Positions 32,823-40,338 of a DNA stretch of 64,000 nt are shown piece after piece. The notes beneath the pieces are model-generated. The model was not told the origin of the DNA. It saw only the letters and a program-made list of their open reading frames with translations, and searched no databases. Each line of letters starts with the position of its first letter. Position 1 is the first letter of the stretch. Location of the stretch: the NCBI GenBank assembly GCA_014647935.1, contig BMQD01000001.1, positions 248,001 to 312,000 of the forward strand, read 5' to 3'. Source of the stretch: Planomonospora parontospora. Lineage in GTDB: Bacteria > Actinomycetota > Actinomycetes > Streptosporangiales > Streptosporangiaceae. A program made the position numbers and the translations under genes.

Positions 32823-33038
32823 TCAGTCGCAGTCATCGATGTCGATGTCGACCTTCTTCTTCGTCTTCTTCGGCTTCGGCTTCTGGTCCGCCGTGGAACC
32901 GGTGGAGGCCTGGACGAACCGGGTGGTCGCCGTGATGCCGGCCGAGGCGGCGCACGCCTCGTCGTCCACGCTGCAGGCGACGAGCGAGGACAGGGCGATG
33001 ACGATGACGCCGACGGTGGTGGCGACGGTGCGGAACAC
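32823..33038 (-). CDS. Small putative lipoprotein with charged tail
   Basis: The protein has 71 residues from the GTG at 33038, preceded by CAGGAG at 6 nt. Residues 1-22 form a lipoprotein signal (VGVIVIALSSLVAC) with lipobox LVAC. The mature part is short with three Cys in total and ends in a Lys-rich run (KPKPKKTKKK) followed at once by an acidic run (VDIDIDDCD). No family is recognised. The opposite-charge tail could bind metal or polymer (inference). Confidence 0.65.
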   Translation of the reverse strand: MFRTVATTVGVIVIALSSLVACSVDDEACAASAGITATTRFVQASTGSTADQKPKPKKTKKKVDIDIDDCD

Positions 33039-33229
33039 GGTTTTCTCCTGAATGTGCGGTTCTGTGCCCTCAATGAATACCGATGACCGCTTGCAAAGCG
33101 CTGGGACGCCACTTGCGTCCCGGGAGTTTCGGGTCCGGTACGGCCGGAGCCGCTGCAGCGGCGGTGCGGAACGTACCGGCCGCGGGGGCCGGTGAGACGG
33201 GGAGGGCGGTCCCCGTAGCGCGGCGACCG

Positions 33230-33799
33230 TCAGGCCGGCGGCCAGTTCCCGAGGACGGCGTCGAGGGCGTCCAGGGTCCTGGACCAGGAGGCGTCCGCCT
33301 CCCGGGGAGTGCGGCGGAACCCGCCCGCCATCTCCAGGCTGACGTAGCCGTGGAACGTGCTGTGCAGCATCCGCACCGCATCCGTCTGGTCGGGCTCCGG
33401 CAGGCGGTATCCGCGCAGTATCGCCCTCGTCATCTCCGCGTGCCGGATCGCCGGGCCGATGTCCAGCGCCTCCGAGTCGAGTTCGATCTGCATCGCGGCG
33501 TACCTGCCCGGATGCTCTTTGGCGTAGTCTCGGTAGGCGTTCGCGAAGGCCACCAGCGCGTCCTTGCCCGCGCGGCCCGCCAGAGCGGCGGCGGCCCTGT
33601 CGGCGAGCTCCGCCAGAGCGAGCAGCGCCACCCTGACTCTCAGCTCCTGTGCGTCTTTGACGTGCGAGTACAGCGCCGCGGGCTTGACGCCGAACCCGCG
33701 TGCGAGCACCGAGACGGTCACGTTCTGGAAACCGATCTCGTCGGCCAGATCCGCCGCCGCCCGGGTCAGACGTTCCGCGGTCAGCCCTGCTCGTGCCAT
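33230..33799 (-). CDS. TetR-family repressor
   Basis: The protein has 189 residues. The N-terminal HTH reads LTRAAADLADEIGFQNVTVSVLARGFGVKPAALYSHVKD in outline, with the TetR recognition helix VKPAALYSHV. The C-terminal ligand domain contains HPGRYAAMQ and FHGYVSLEMAGGF, matching the WHG/TetR_C_33 type. It faces the FBP-domain gene across 67 bp containing an inverted repeat, and probably controls that gene and itself. Confidence 0.88.
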   Translation of the reverse strand: MARAGLTAERLTRAAADLADEIGFQNVTVSVLARGFGVKPAALYSHVKDAQELRVRVALLALAELADRAAAALAGRAGKDALVAFANAYRDYAKEHPGRYAAMQIELDSEALDIGPAIRHAEMTRAILRGYRLPEPDQTDAVRMLHSTFHGYVSLEMAGGFRRTPREADASWSRTLDALDAVLGNWPPA

Positions 33800-33808
33800 G
33801 CCCCATCC

Positions 33809-33848
33809 TTCTTAAAGGTTTTAAGTATTTGCCTATCTGCTTTAAGAA
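33809..33848. promoter_or_regulatory. Candidate TetR operator
   Basis: Inverted repeat TTCTTAAAG (33809-33817) and CTTTAAGAA (33840-33848), 22-bp spacer, in an AT-rich 67-bp gap between divergent genes. The position suits control of both promoters. Confidence 0.55.
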
Positions 33849-33866
33849 AGACTAGCCTCCCCGCTC

Positions 33867-34370
33867 ATGAGACCCGTCACCGAACACGACATCCGCACCT
33901 CGTTCGTCAACTGCTCCAAGGGCGAGGCCAAGCGCCTCGGCCTCCCCAAGGATCTCGCCGACCAGCCCTGGGAAGACCTCGACTTCCTCGGCTGGCGAGA
34001 TTCGGGCGCGCCCGAACGCGCCTACCTGGTCACCGAACGCGACGGCCGCCTCGTCGGCATCTCCCTCCGGGCGACGACCGGCGGGTCGCGCGGATTCACC
34101 TCGCGCAGCATGTGCTCGCTGTGCCTGACCACGCACCCCGGCGGCGGCGTGGCGCTGATGACCGCGCGCCGGACCGGCGAGCCCGGCCGCCAGGGCAACT
34201 CGGTCGGGCAGTACCTCTGCACCGACCTCGCCTGTTCGCTCTACACGCGGGGGAGGAAGCAGGCCGCGGGGGACGGGGTGATCGTCGTGGAGGAGTCCCT
34301 CACCCCGGAGGAGAAGGCCGTCCGTACCCGGGCCAACCTGCACTCCTTCCTGGACAAGGTGACCGGATGA
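33867..34370 (+). CDS. FBP-domain (EF-G-binding, treble-clef zinc finger) protein
   Basis: The protein has 167 residues. The C-terminal zinc finger is visible as CSLCLTTHPGGG with a second pair in YLCTDLACSLY, the arrangement of the FBP C-terminal treble clef of elongation-factor-G-binding proteins (relatives of FusB). The N-terminal half (ITEHDIRTSFVNCSKGEAKRL-like and PWEDLDFLGWRD) fits the helical domain of the family. Such proteins bind EF-G and free it from fusidic-acid-stalled ribosomes in staphylococci. The role here is not known. Confidence 0.82.
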   Translation: MRPVTEHDIRTSFVNCSKGEAKRLGLPKDLADQPWEDLDFLGWRDSGAPERAYLVTERDGRLVGISLRATTGGSRGFTSRSMCSLCLTTHPGGGVALMTARRTGEPGRQGNSVGQYLCTDLACSLYTRGRKQAAGDGVIVVEESLTPEEKAVRTRANLHSFLDKVTG

Positions 34371-34451
34371 CCGTACGGGTGAGCGGGCGGGCACGCCGCC
34401 TCACCGGGGTCGCCTCGGGCGCGGGATGCGGAAAGCCCCCGGTAAGGCCCC

Positions 34452-34736
34452 TCAGACGGGTGGCTGTTCCTCGGGAAGCGACGGCCGGACGTGATCACGC
34501 ATGGCTTCCTCGCACGCGCCGGATGTGAGGAAGTTGCGGCGCGCCTGGGTCAAGCTCAGGCGACCGTTCGGGCCACCCAGTACGACATCGGCGTCCGGGT
34601 CGTCCTGGCCGTCGTCCTCCCAGAAGCACACCGGGCAGATCTCGAAACCGCCCCTCTCGTCCAAGGTCACGTACCCGCAGCATGGACACGCGTACGGTCC
34701 ATCCTCCGCACCTCGAAGCACTGGGTAGTTGCGCAT
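34452..34736 (-). CDS. CPCC-type cysteine-rich protein
   Basis: The protein has 94 residues from the ATG at 34736; a GTG 12 bp upstream is possible. Motifs CPCCGYVTLDERGGFEICPVCFWEDDGQDDPD in outline: two CxxC pairs that should bind zinc, then an acidic stretch. The C-terminal part (NGRLSLTQARRNF) is the conserved end of the Cys_rich_CPCC family, small bacterial proteins often near toxin-immunity loci. A SUKH-type gene lies 0.9 kb away. Confidence 0.78.
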   Translation of the reverse strand: MRNYPVLRGAEDGPYACPCCGYVTLDERGGFEICPVCFWEDDGQDDPDADVVLGGPNGRLSLTQARRNFLTSGACEEAMRDHVRPSLPEEQPPV

Positions 34737-35124
34737 TTCAGGGCCCACGGCGGCCAGCGTAATCGCTGAGATCGCGAGTCCCGGGGACGTTTACCAAGCC
34801 CCTTGACCCCAGGACGTTGGAATATGCGTTTCCGCAGCTCAATGGCCTCGGGCAGGACATGGAGAGCGTCGGGGGCGTGATACTCGTTCGATTGCATGGC
34901 GTGTGGTTCCCGCCTGGTCCCCGTCCGGGATAGGCCGGGATCCGGACGACCGGTTCCTACGGGGCCGGGGAGCCGTACCCGACCACGCGCCGAGCACCCG
35001 CCACCGCCTCCTTCAATGCCGTCCGATCCACATCCCCACCCCACCCCACCGGACACCCTCGATCATGAATGATGAGTGAGTGCGACCTGCGCGCGTGCTT
35101 CTTCTACGGGTAGTCCGGTTGAGG

Positions 35125-35188
35125 TGCCCCATGACTTCCGGACACGGACCCAAGTAGGGTTCACCATGAGTCCGGAAGTCATGGGGCA
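35125..35188. repeat. Perfect 19-bp inverted repeat with 26-bp core
   Basis: Left arm 35125-35143 (tgccccatgacttccggac) and its exact complement at 35170-35188. The core at 35144-35169 is acggacccaagtagggttca then ccatga. It is not placed as a terminator of an intact gene. It could be a miniature mobile element, a recombinase site, or a hairpin. Confidence 0.85.
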
Positions 35189-35269
35189 TCCCACACCCCG
35201 ACGGCCAGACATGATCACCGTCCGGCCGCCTCGCTCGAGCGTTTTCGCCCTGGAAACCTTTGGTGAAAG

Positions 35270-35400
35270 TCGCCGCACCGAACTCGGATTTAGCCATGCG
35301 GCAGTGCTGGAGGTCGAGGTCGATGAGGGTGGCGCCGGTCAAGTCGAGGCGCATGCCGTCCCAGGAGTGAGCATCGGCAGGGTGGCCGCCGCGGCCGGAG
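35270..35400 (-). pseudogene. Pentapeptide-repeat protein fragment
   Basis: The minus-strand frame gives MRLDLTGATLIDLDLQHCRM then AKSEFGAATFTKG. These are four to five repeats of the A(D/N)LxX type with the central hydrophobic residue in place. The frame leaves the repeat pattern at both sides and runs into the inverted-repeat region. It looks like the remainder of a longer pentapeptide-repeat gene. Confidence 0.55.
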
Positions 35401-35667
35401 CCGGATCGGGGGAGGAAGAGCGGCACATCCATGCAGGCAGGCCCATACCGGCCATATCGGCGCGCGGAGGCGTCCCACTCCCGTGCGGCCCATGGATCGT
35501 TACCGACTCGGAGCCACTTCCACCCGGGCCGCGCGGCCGAGGTCCCATGCTCCCGAACCTACGACGGGCGAAACAGGACGCCGGCGGGGAACCGGTCATT
35601 GCCGGGCCATCATAGTCTCGTCGACCATGACGATCTCCACAACGATCACGCCGACGATGGGAACGAC

Positions 35668-36255
35668 ATGATCCGAGACGATCTGTTGACCGGTCCACCC
35701 GGCGAGACCGCCGGTGCCGCCCTCGCCCGGCTGAATGAGTTCAATAACGCGCTGCACGGTTCGGACTGGATTTACCAGGTCGAGTACCGGCCGGTGGGGG
35801 CCCACGCCCTCGTCGAGGCGGAGCACTACCTCAAGACGACCCTGCCTCCGAGCTACGTCCGCTTGCTGTCGGCCTATGGTCTGCCCCTGCTGCGGTATGG
35901 CAAGGACGGTAGGCCCGGTCCTCTGTTGCTGGAGCCCGGCGAGCTGCGCCGGGGAGACTTCTATCTGTGGGAGGAGGACTACCTCGACCACGTGCCGGTG
36001 GAGGAGCGCGACGCGGTCATGGACCGGCTCCGGAACTCGGTGTCGTTTCGCCGCCCGGACGAGGGTGCCGATAACTACGACATGTTCCGTACGGACATGG
36101 TCAACGCCGACGGCGAAATGCCGGTCACCAGCTATCAGCACGACATGGTTTACGTCGATCCCGAGAGATTCGCCACGTTCGACCGGTACATCGCCGCACT
36201 CGTCGATAAGTACAACCGGAAACAGGCGGCGGCCGGACCCGACTACTTCCAATGA
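35668..36255 (+). CDS. SMI1/KNR4 (SUKH) family protein
   Basis: The protein has 195 residues if ATG 35668 is used; the ribosome site is weak and the true start is unsure. The SUKH fold shows in VEAEHYLKTTLPPSYVRLLSAYGLPLL (helix and Leu-Pro turn), LEPGELRRGDFYLWEE and the later FRTDMVNADGEMPVTSY strand. SUKH proteins are common immunity proteins to contact-dependent toxins, but no toxin gene is adjacent, so it may be an orphan immunity gene (inference). Confidence 0.7.
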   Translation: MIRDDLLTGPPGETAGAALARLNEFNNALHGSDWIYQVEYRPVGAHALVEAEHYLKTTLPPSYVRLLSAYGLPLLRYGKDGRPGPLLLEPGELRRGDFYLWEEDYLDHVPVEERDAVMDRLRNSVSFRRPDEGADNYDMFRTDMVNADGEMPVTSYQHDMVYVDPERFATFDRYIAALVDKYNRKQAAAGPDYFQ

Positions 36256-36476
36256 CCGAGGCTTTGGGCGGCACCGTTGTCGGGTTCTGACCCATTTTTG
36301 ATGACGGGGTAACTCTGTGCGAGGTGGTCGGCCTGCGCAACACCACAAAGCCGGCTCCGGCTCTCAAGGAGTCGCGCCCCCTGAGCCACCGCCACTGAGC
36401 GTTTTTCATCCTGTCGGTGCTGCCACCTGATCGGTAGGGTCTGGCACGCCACCTGCTCGCCTGATTAACTGGCGCT
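36256..36476. other. Short non-coding gap
   Basis: 221 bp, AT-richer than the genome average. No gene is seen. Confidence 0.4.
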
Positions 36477-36650
36477 GTGCTGACCTCCCGGAACTCAACC
36501 CGGTCCTCTGGGCGAGCCTTAGTGAAACTGATCGTAGTAACGCCGCTGATGGGCGTCGTGCTCGCCCTGGGCATGTGGTGGTTGCTGGCAGGGGGGTGGG
36601 ACGCCCTGCTGGATGCTCTGCCGATATGGCTGCCGCATACCCGTCAGTAG
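36477..36650 (+). CDS. Possible small single-pass membrane protein
   Basis: A 57-residue frame from the GTG at 36477: polar N terminus (SRNSTRSSGRALVK), hydrophobic helix LIVVTPLMGVVLALGMWWLL (about 18-37), then GGWDALLDALPIWLPHTRQ. No clear ribosome site is seen. The hydrophobic organisation supports a real membrane peptide, but it could be chance. Confidence 0.4.
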   Translation: MLTSRNSTRSSGRALVKLIVVTPLMGVVLALGMWWLLAGGWDALLDALPIWLPHTRQ

Positions 36651-36679
36651 CCACGGACCCCGATGCATGAGGCGCTTTT

Positions 36680-36945
36680 CATCTTGAGTGGCGGGCCCGT
36701 GGCAAGGTGCGGGACCTTCCCACGGGCTTCCGTTTCCACGGCCTGCGGCACTGCCTCGCGTCGCCGCTGATCGCCTCGGGCGCGGACGTCGAGGTCGTCC
36801 AGGCCCGCCTGCGGCACGCGAGCGCCAAGACGACGCCCGGCACCTACGGCCGCGTGCGCCGGACTCCGACGGGCTGACACGGGCCGCGATCGACGCCGCG
36901 TTCGCCGCCCGGACGGAGCCGAAGCAGACGGGAGCCGCGCGATGA
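36680..36945 (+). pseudogene. C-terminal remnant of a tyrosine recombinase (phage integrase)
   Basis: The frame reads FRFHGLRHCLASPLIASGAD, then VEVVQARLRHASAKTTPGTYG. The boxes HxLRH and LRHAS with Tyr in TYG are the catalytic end of the integrase family. After YG the frame shifts by one base: the other frame continues as SDGLTRAAIDAAFAARTEP, the usual actinobacterial ending. The N-terminal domains are absent. It ends 30 bp before the glnA stop codon on the other strand. Confidence 0.8.
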
Positions 36946-36972
36946 ACGTGCAGCTCACCGCGCGGTGACCGG

Positions 36973-38397
36973 TCAGACGTCGTAGTAGAGCTCGAACTCG
37001 TGCGGGTGCGGGCGCAGGCGGATCGGGTCGACCTCGTTCTCACGCTTGTAGGAGATCCAGGTCTCGATCAGGTCCTGGGTGAAGACGCCGCCCTCCAGGA
37101 GGTACTCGTGGTCGGCCTCCAGTGCGGCCAGCACCTCCGGCAGCGAACCGGGCACCTGCGGGATGTTGCGGGCCTCCTCCGGCGGGAGCTCGTAGAGGTC
37201 CTTGTCGACCGGCTCGACCGGCTCGATCTTGTTGCGGATGCCGTCGATGCCGGCCATCAACTGGGCGGCGAAGGCGAAGTACGGGTTGCAGGAGGGGTCC
37301 GGCACGCGGAACTCGATGCGCTTGGCCTTCGGGTTGGAGCCCGTGATCGGGATGCGGATGCACGCCGAGCGGTTGCGCTGGGAGTAGACCAGGTTGACCG
37401 GGGCCTCGTAGCCGGGGACCAGGCGGTGGTAGGAGTTCACCGTCGGGTTGGTGAAGGCCAGCAGCGAGGGGGCGTGCTTGAGCAGGCCGCCGATGTAGTA
37501 GCGGGCGGTGTCGGACAGGCCCGCGTAGCCGACCTCGTCGTAGAAGAGCGGCTCGCCGTCCTTCCAGAGCGACTGGTGGCAGTGCATGCCCGAGCCGTTG
37601 TCACCGAAGATCGGCTTGGGCATGAAGGTGACGGTGTGGCCGTGCTCCAGGGCCGTGCTCTTGACGATGTACTTGTACAGCATCAGGGTGTCGGCGGCCT
37701 TGAGCAGCGTGTTGAACCGGAAGTCGATCTCGGCCTGGCCGGCGGTGCCCACCTCGTGGTGCTGCATCTCCACGTCGATGCCCGCGTCGATGAGGCGGCG
37801 GACCATCTCCGAGCGCAGGTCGGTGAAGTGGTCCATCGGCGGCACCGGGAAGTATCCGCCCTTGTAGCGCGGCTTGTAGCCGAGGTTGCCGCCCTCCTGG
37901 GCCTTGCCGGTGTTCCAGGCGCCCTCGATGGAGTCGATGTGGTAGTAGCTGGCGTGCGCGCTGGTCTCGAAGCGCACGTCGTCGAAGATGTAGAACTCCG
38001 CCTCGGGACCGAAGTAGACCGTGTCGGCGATGCCGGTGCCGCGGAGGTACTCCTCGGCCTTGCGGGCCACGTTGCGCGGGTCGCGGCTGTAGGCCTCGCC
38101 CGTCAGCGGGTCGTGCACGAAGAAGTTGAGGTTCAGGGTCTTGTGCTGCCGGAACGGGTCCAGCACCGCCGTCGACGGGTCGGGCAGCAGCAGCATGTCC
38201 GACTCGTGGATCGCCTGGAAGCCGCGGATCGACGATCCGTCGAACATCAGGCCGTCGGTGAAGACGCTGGAGCCGAAGTTCTCCGTGGGGAAGGTGAAGT
38301 GGTGCGTCGTCCCGGGCAGGTCGGTGAACCTGACATCGACGAACTGCACTCCTTCGTCCTTGATGAACTTCAGGACGTCGTCGGCGGAGTTGAACAC
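36973..38397 (-). CDS. glnA: Glutamine synthetase I (GS-I beta, adenylylated type)
   Basis: The protein has 474 residues from the GTG at 38397, with GGGAGG 6 nt upstream. It makes glutamine from glutamate, ammonia and ATP as a dodecamer. Signatures are [10 protein letters not shown], metal ligands in EFYIFD and [34 protein letters not shown] at the ATP site, and NRSACIRIP. The adenylylation site [10 protein letters not shown] has Tyr at about 402, so GlnE (15204-18191) should control it. A GlnR-like box lies 50 bp upstream. This is the main housekeeping enzyme in actinomycetes. Confidence 0.97.
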   Translation of the reverse strand: MFNSADDVLKFIKDEGVQFVDVRFTDLPGTTHHFTFPTENFGSSVFTDGLMFDGSSIRGFQAIHESDMLLLPDPSTAVLDPFRQHKTLNLNFFVHDPLTGEAYSRDPRNVARKAEEYLRGTGIADTVYFGPEAEFYIFDDVRFETSAHASYYHIDSIEGAWNTGKAQEGGNLGYKPRYKGGYFPVPPMDHFTDLRSEMVRRLIDAGIDVEMQHHEVGTAGQAEIDFRFNTLLKAADTLMLYKYIVKSTALEHGHTVTFMPKPIFGDNGSGMHCHQSLWKDGEPLFYDEVGYAGLSDTARYYIGGLLKHAPSLLAFTNPTVNSYHRLVPGYEAPVNLVYSQRNRSACIRIPITGSNPKAKRIEFRVPDPSCNPYFAFAAQLMAGIDGIRNKIEPVEPVDKDLYELPPEEARNIPQVPGSLPEVLAALEADHEYLLEGGVFTQDLIETWISYKRENEVDPIRLRPHPHEFELYYDV

Positions 38398-38447
38398 GCG
38401 AACCTCCCAAGGGGCACGGGCTATCGGACCGAAAGTAGGCCTGTGCC

Positions 38448-38485
38448 GTTACCGCCCCGTGTCTCGTTTGTTTCACCCGTGTTAA
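38448..38485 (-). promoter_or_regulatory. GlnR-type operator upstream of glnA
   Basis: On the minus strand the order is TTAAC-6 nt-GAAAC-6 nt-GACAC-6 nt-GTAAC, matching the known actinobacterial GlnR pattern gTnAC-n6-GaAAC repeated. A -10-like TACTTT lies at 38437-38432. The box is about 50 bp before the glnA start, as in streptomycetes, where GlnR activates glnA under nitrogen limitation. Confidence 0.75.
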
Positions 38486-38493
38486 GCGGAGCC

Positions 38494-38515
38494 CCCTCCA
38501 CGGTAGCCTGGAGGG
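38494..38515 (-). terminator. Hairpin after the membrane-anchored hypothetical gene
   Basis: 7-bp stem (38494-38500 with 38509-38515) between the stop at 38558 and the glnA promoter; moderate strength. Confidence 0.45.
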
Positions 38516-38557
38516 CGGGTGTCATCGAGTGGGAGCAACGCCTCCTTTGCCCGGTTT

Positions 38558-39595
38558 TCAGGTTCTGGACGCGAGCCAGCAGTCCCCGTCGGAGCGGTCC
38601 GCCAGGTCGTACGGATCCACCGGGGCGCCGGTGGCCCTGGTGGCCTCCTCGTCCTCGGGGGAGTCCTCGTAGGACGGATGCACGAAGGCGTCGTCGACGT
38701 CGCACCGGACGCCCGTGACGCCGCCGGAGCGCCAGTCGCGGATCCAGATCACCGGTTCGCCGTCCTCCCGGTACATCCCGACCTCGCCCAGCCTGCGGGC
38801 GATGACCCGCCTGGTGGTGTACGGCAGGCCCGGGCGGTGCACGGCGTAGACGAACAGGTAGTCCACCTTGACCAGGGCGCCGGAGGCCCCGTCCTCCCGG
38901 AAGGAGGAGAGCTTCGCCGTCCCGTGGACCTTGATCACATCGGTGGCGAGGCTGGCGCTCCCCGGGGCGAAGCTGGTCAGCCAGTACCGGGTGTCGACGT
39001 GCTCGCCCCGCCGCTTCTTCTTCCCGTCGACGTTCTGCAGGAACCACGCGCGGTCCCTGGCGGGCAGCAGCCTGGCGAAGGGCACGGGATCGCCCTCGAG
39101 CAGGGTGCGGTGGTCCAGGTTGGAGGCCTCGAGCAGGGCGCGGGTCCGGCCGAGCAGCCTGGCGACGTCCTTCTTTCCCAGCCCGCCGACCGCCCTGGCG
39201 GGCGGCATCACCAGGCCCTCGGCCCCGTCGGCGTAGTCGGCGGCCGGAGAGCCGTCGAAGGGGGAGGGCACCATCGGTTCCGCCCCCGGTGCCGCCGTCT
39301 CCTCCGGGGCCGGGACGGGACTCTCCTCGAAGACGGGAAGCCGCTCGGCCAGGACGGTGCGTGCGGAGTCCAGGAGCTCCGGCCGGTAGGTGACGAGCAC
39401 CCCCGCCGCGGCCACCAGGACCGCGGTGACCGCGGCCGCGGACGCCGCGATGATCCGCCGCCGGCGGCGGCGCCTGAACCGGGGCAGGTGCGCCCATTCC
39501 CGCTCGACGGCCCGGCTCCGCTTCCGGCGCTCCTCATCGTCGATCTGGGCGGTGAGCTCCTGGAAGCGCCGGTCGATGTCGTCCATGTCTGACAC
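38558..39595 (-). CDS. Membrane-anchored protein of unknown function
   Basis: The protein has 345 residues from the GTG at 39595; ATG 39586 is possible. The N-terminal 45 residues are charged with a run of arginines (FRRRRRRRI), then one membrane helix (AASAAAVTAVLVAAAGVLV), then an outer domain of about 270 residues. This has VPFARLLPARDRAWFLQNVDG, HGTAKLSSF and a YLFVYAVHRPGLPYTTRRVIARRLGEVGMY stretch (in outline), which looks like conserved secreted domains of actinobacteria of unknown role. Tail EDSPEDEE is acidic. The RDD gene starts 127 bp away on the other strand. Confidence 0.75.
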   Translation of the reverse strand: MSDMDDIDRRFQELTAQIDDEERRKRSRAVEREWAHLPRFRRRRRRRIIAASAAAVTAVLVAAAGVLVTYRPELLDSARTVLAERLPVFEESPVPAPEETAAPGAEPMVPSPFDGSPAADYADGAEGLVMPPARAVGGLGKKDVARLLGRTRALLEASNLDHRTLLEGDPVPFARLLPARDRAWFLQNVDGKKKRRGEHVDTRYWLTSFAPGSASLATDVIKVHGTAKLSSFREDGASGALVKVDYLFVYAVHRPGLPYTTRRVIARRLGEVGMYREDGEPVIWIRDWRSGGVTGVRCDVDDAFVHPSYEDSPEDEEATRATGAPVDPYDLADRSDGDCWLASRT

Positions 39596-39722
39596 TGGGG
39601 GGTGCTCCGGCGGCAAGTGGTGAGTGAGAAGACTGGCGACCATAATGGACGCTTTTGTCCCGTCTGGGAAATCGGCCCCGCCGGGTTCGGGGGCGGACCC
39701 GGCGGCGGATACCGTTGAGGGC

Positions 39723-40187
39723 ATGAGCAGCAGGCAGCAGCCCCGGTGGACCCAGACGTGGCTCGGCGGGGTCAGATCCGCCGGAATCGACCTGGGCTAT
39801 CCCGGGGAGCGGCTCGGGCTGCCCGAGGAGGGCAGCGGCGCGGTAGCCGGATTCGGCCGCCGGCTCGGTGCCATCGTGATCGACTGGCTCATCTGCACCT
39901 GGGCCATCGCCCAGGGCTTCCTCGGCGTCGACCCCGTCGAGCGGGGATGGGTCCCGCTCGCGATCTTCGCGGGCACGACCCTGCTCCTGGTGGGCACCAT
40001 GGGGATGACCTTCGGCATGCGCCTGCTCGGCATCCGCGTGGCCGCGCTCGACGGCGGCCGTCCCGGTCCGGTGGCCGTCGCGGTCCGCACGCTGCTGCTC
40101 TGCCTGGCCGTACCCGCGCTGATCTGGGACCGCGACCAGCGGGGCCTGCACGACCGCGCGGCGAACACGGTGGTCGTGCGGATGTGA
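39723..40187 (+). CDS. RDD-family membrane protein
   Basis: The protein has 154 residues from the ATG at 39723 with GAGGG before it. RDD motifs: GFGRRLGAIVIDWLICTWA (helix 1 with Arg and Asp) and MTFGMRLLGIRVAALDG after helix 2. A third helix (AVAVRTLLLCLAVPALIW) and DQRGLHDRAANTVVV end it. RDD proteins are three-helix membrane proteins of mostly unknown transport role. In many actinomycetes a gene like this sits next to glnA. Confidence 0.88.
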   Translation: MSSRQQPRWTQTWLGGVRSAGIDLGYPGERLGLPEEGSGAVAGFGRRLGAIVIDWLICTWAIAQGFLGVDPVERGWVPLAIFAGTTLLLVGTMGMTFGMRLLGIRVAALDGGRPGPVAVAVRTLLLCLAVPALIWDRDQRGLHDRAANTVVVRM

Positions 40188-40338
40188 CCCGTACGGCGGG
40201 CGGCCGGCGGATGTGACGGCCGCCCGCAGGCGACCGGTCGGTGCGCGACCGGCCCGCGCGGTCCATCGGCGAGACCGACGCCGAAGGGAACAGCACCGGC
40301 GGGAGCAGCGCCGGACCGGGCGGAAACCGGGCCGCCTC

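Larger units (their letters stand above)
34737..35667. other. Mostly gene-free stretch with gene remnant and inverted repeat
   Basis: 930 bp without an intact gene. It contains the pentapeptide-repeat fragment (about 35270-35400, minus strand) and the 19-bp inverted repeat at 35125-35188. The remainder shows no supportable coding region. Confidence 0.5.
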
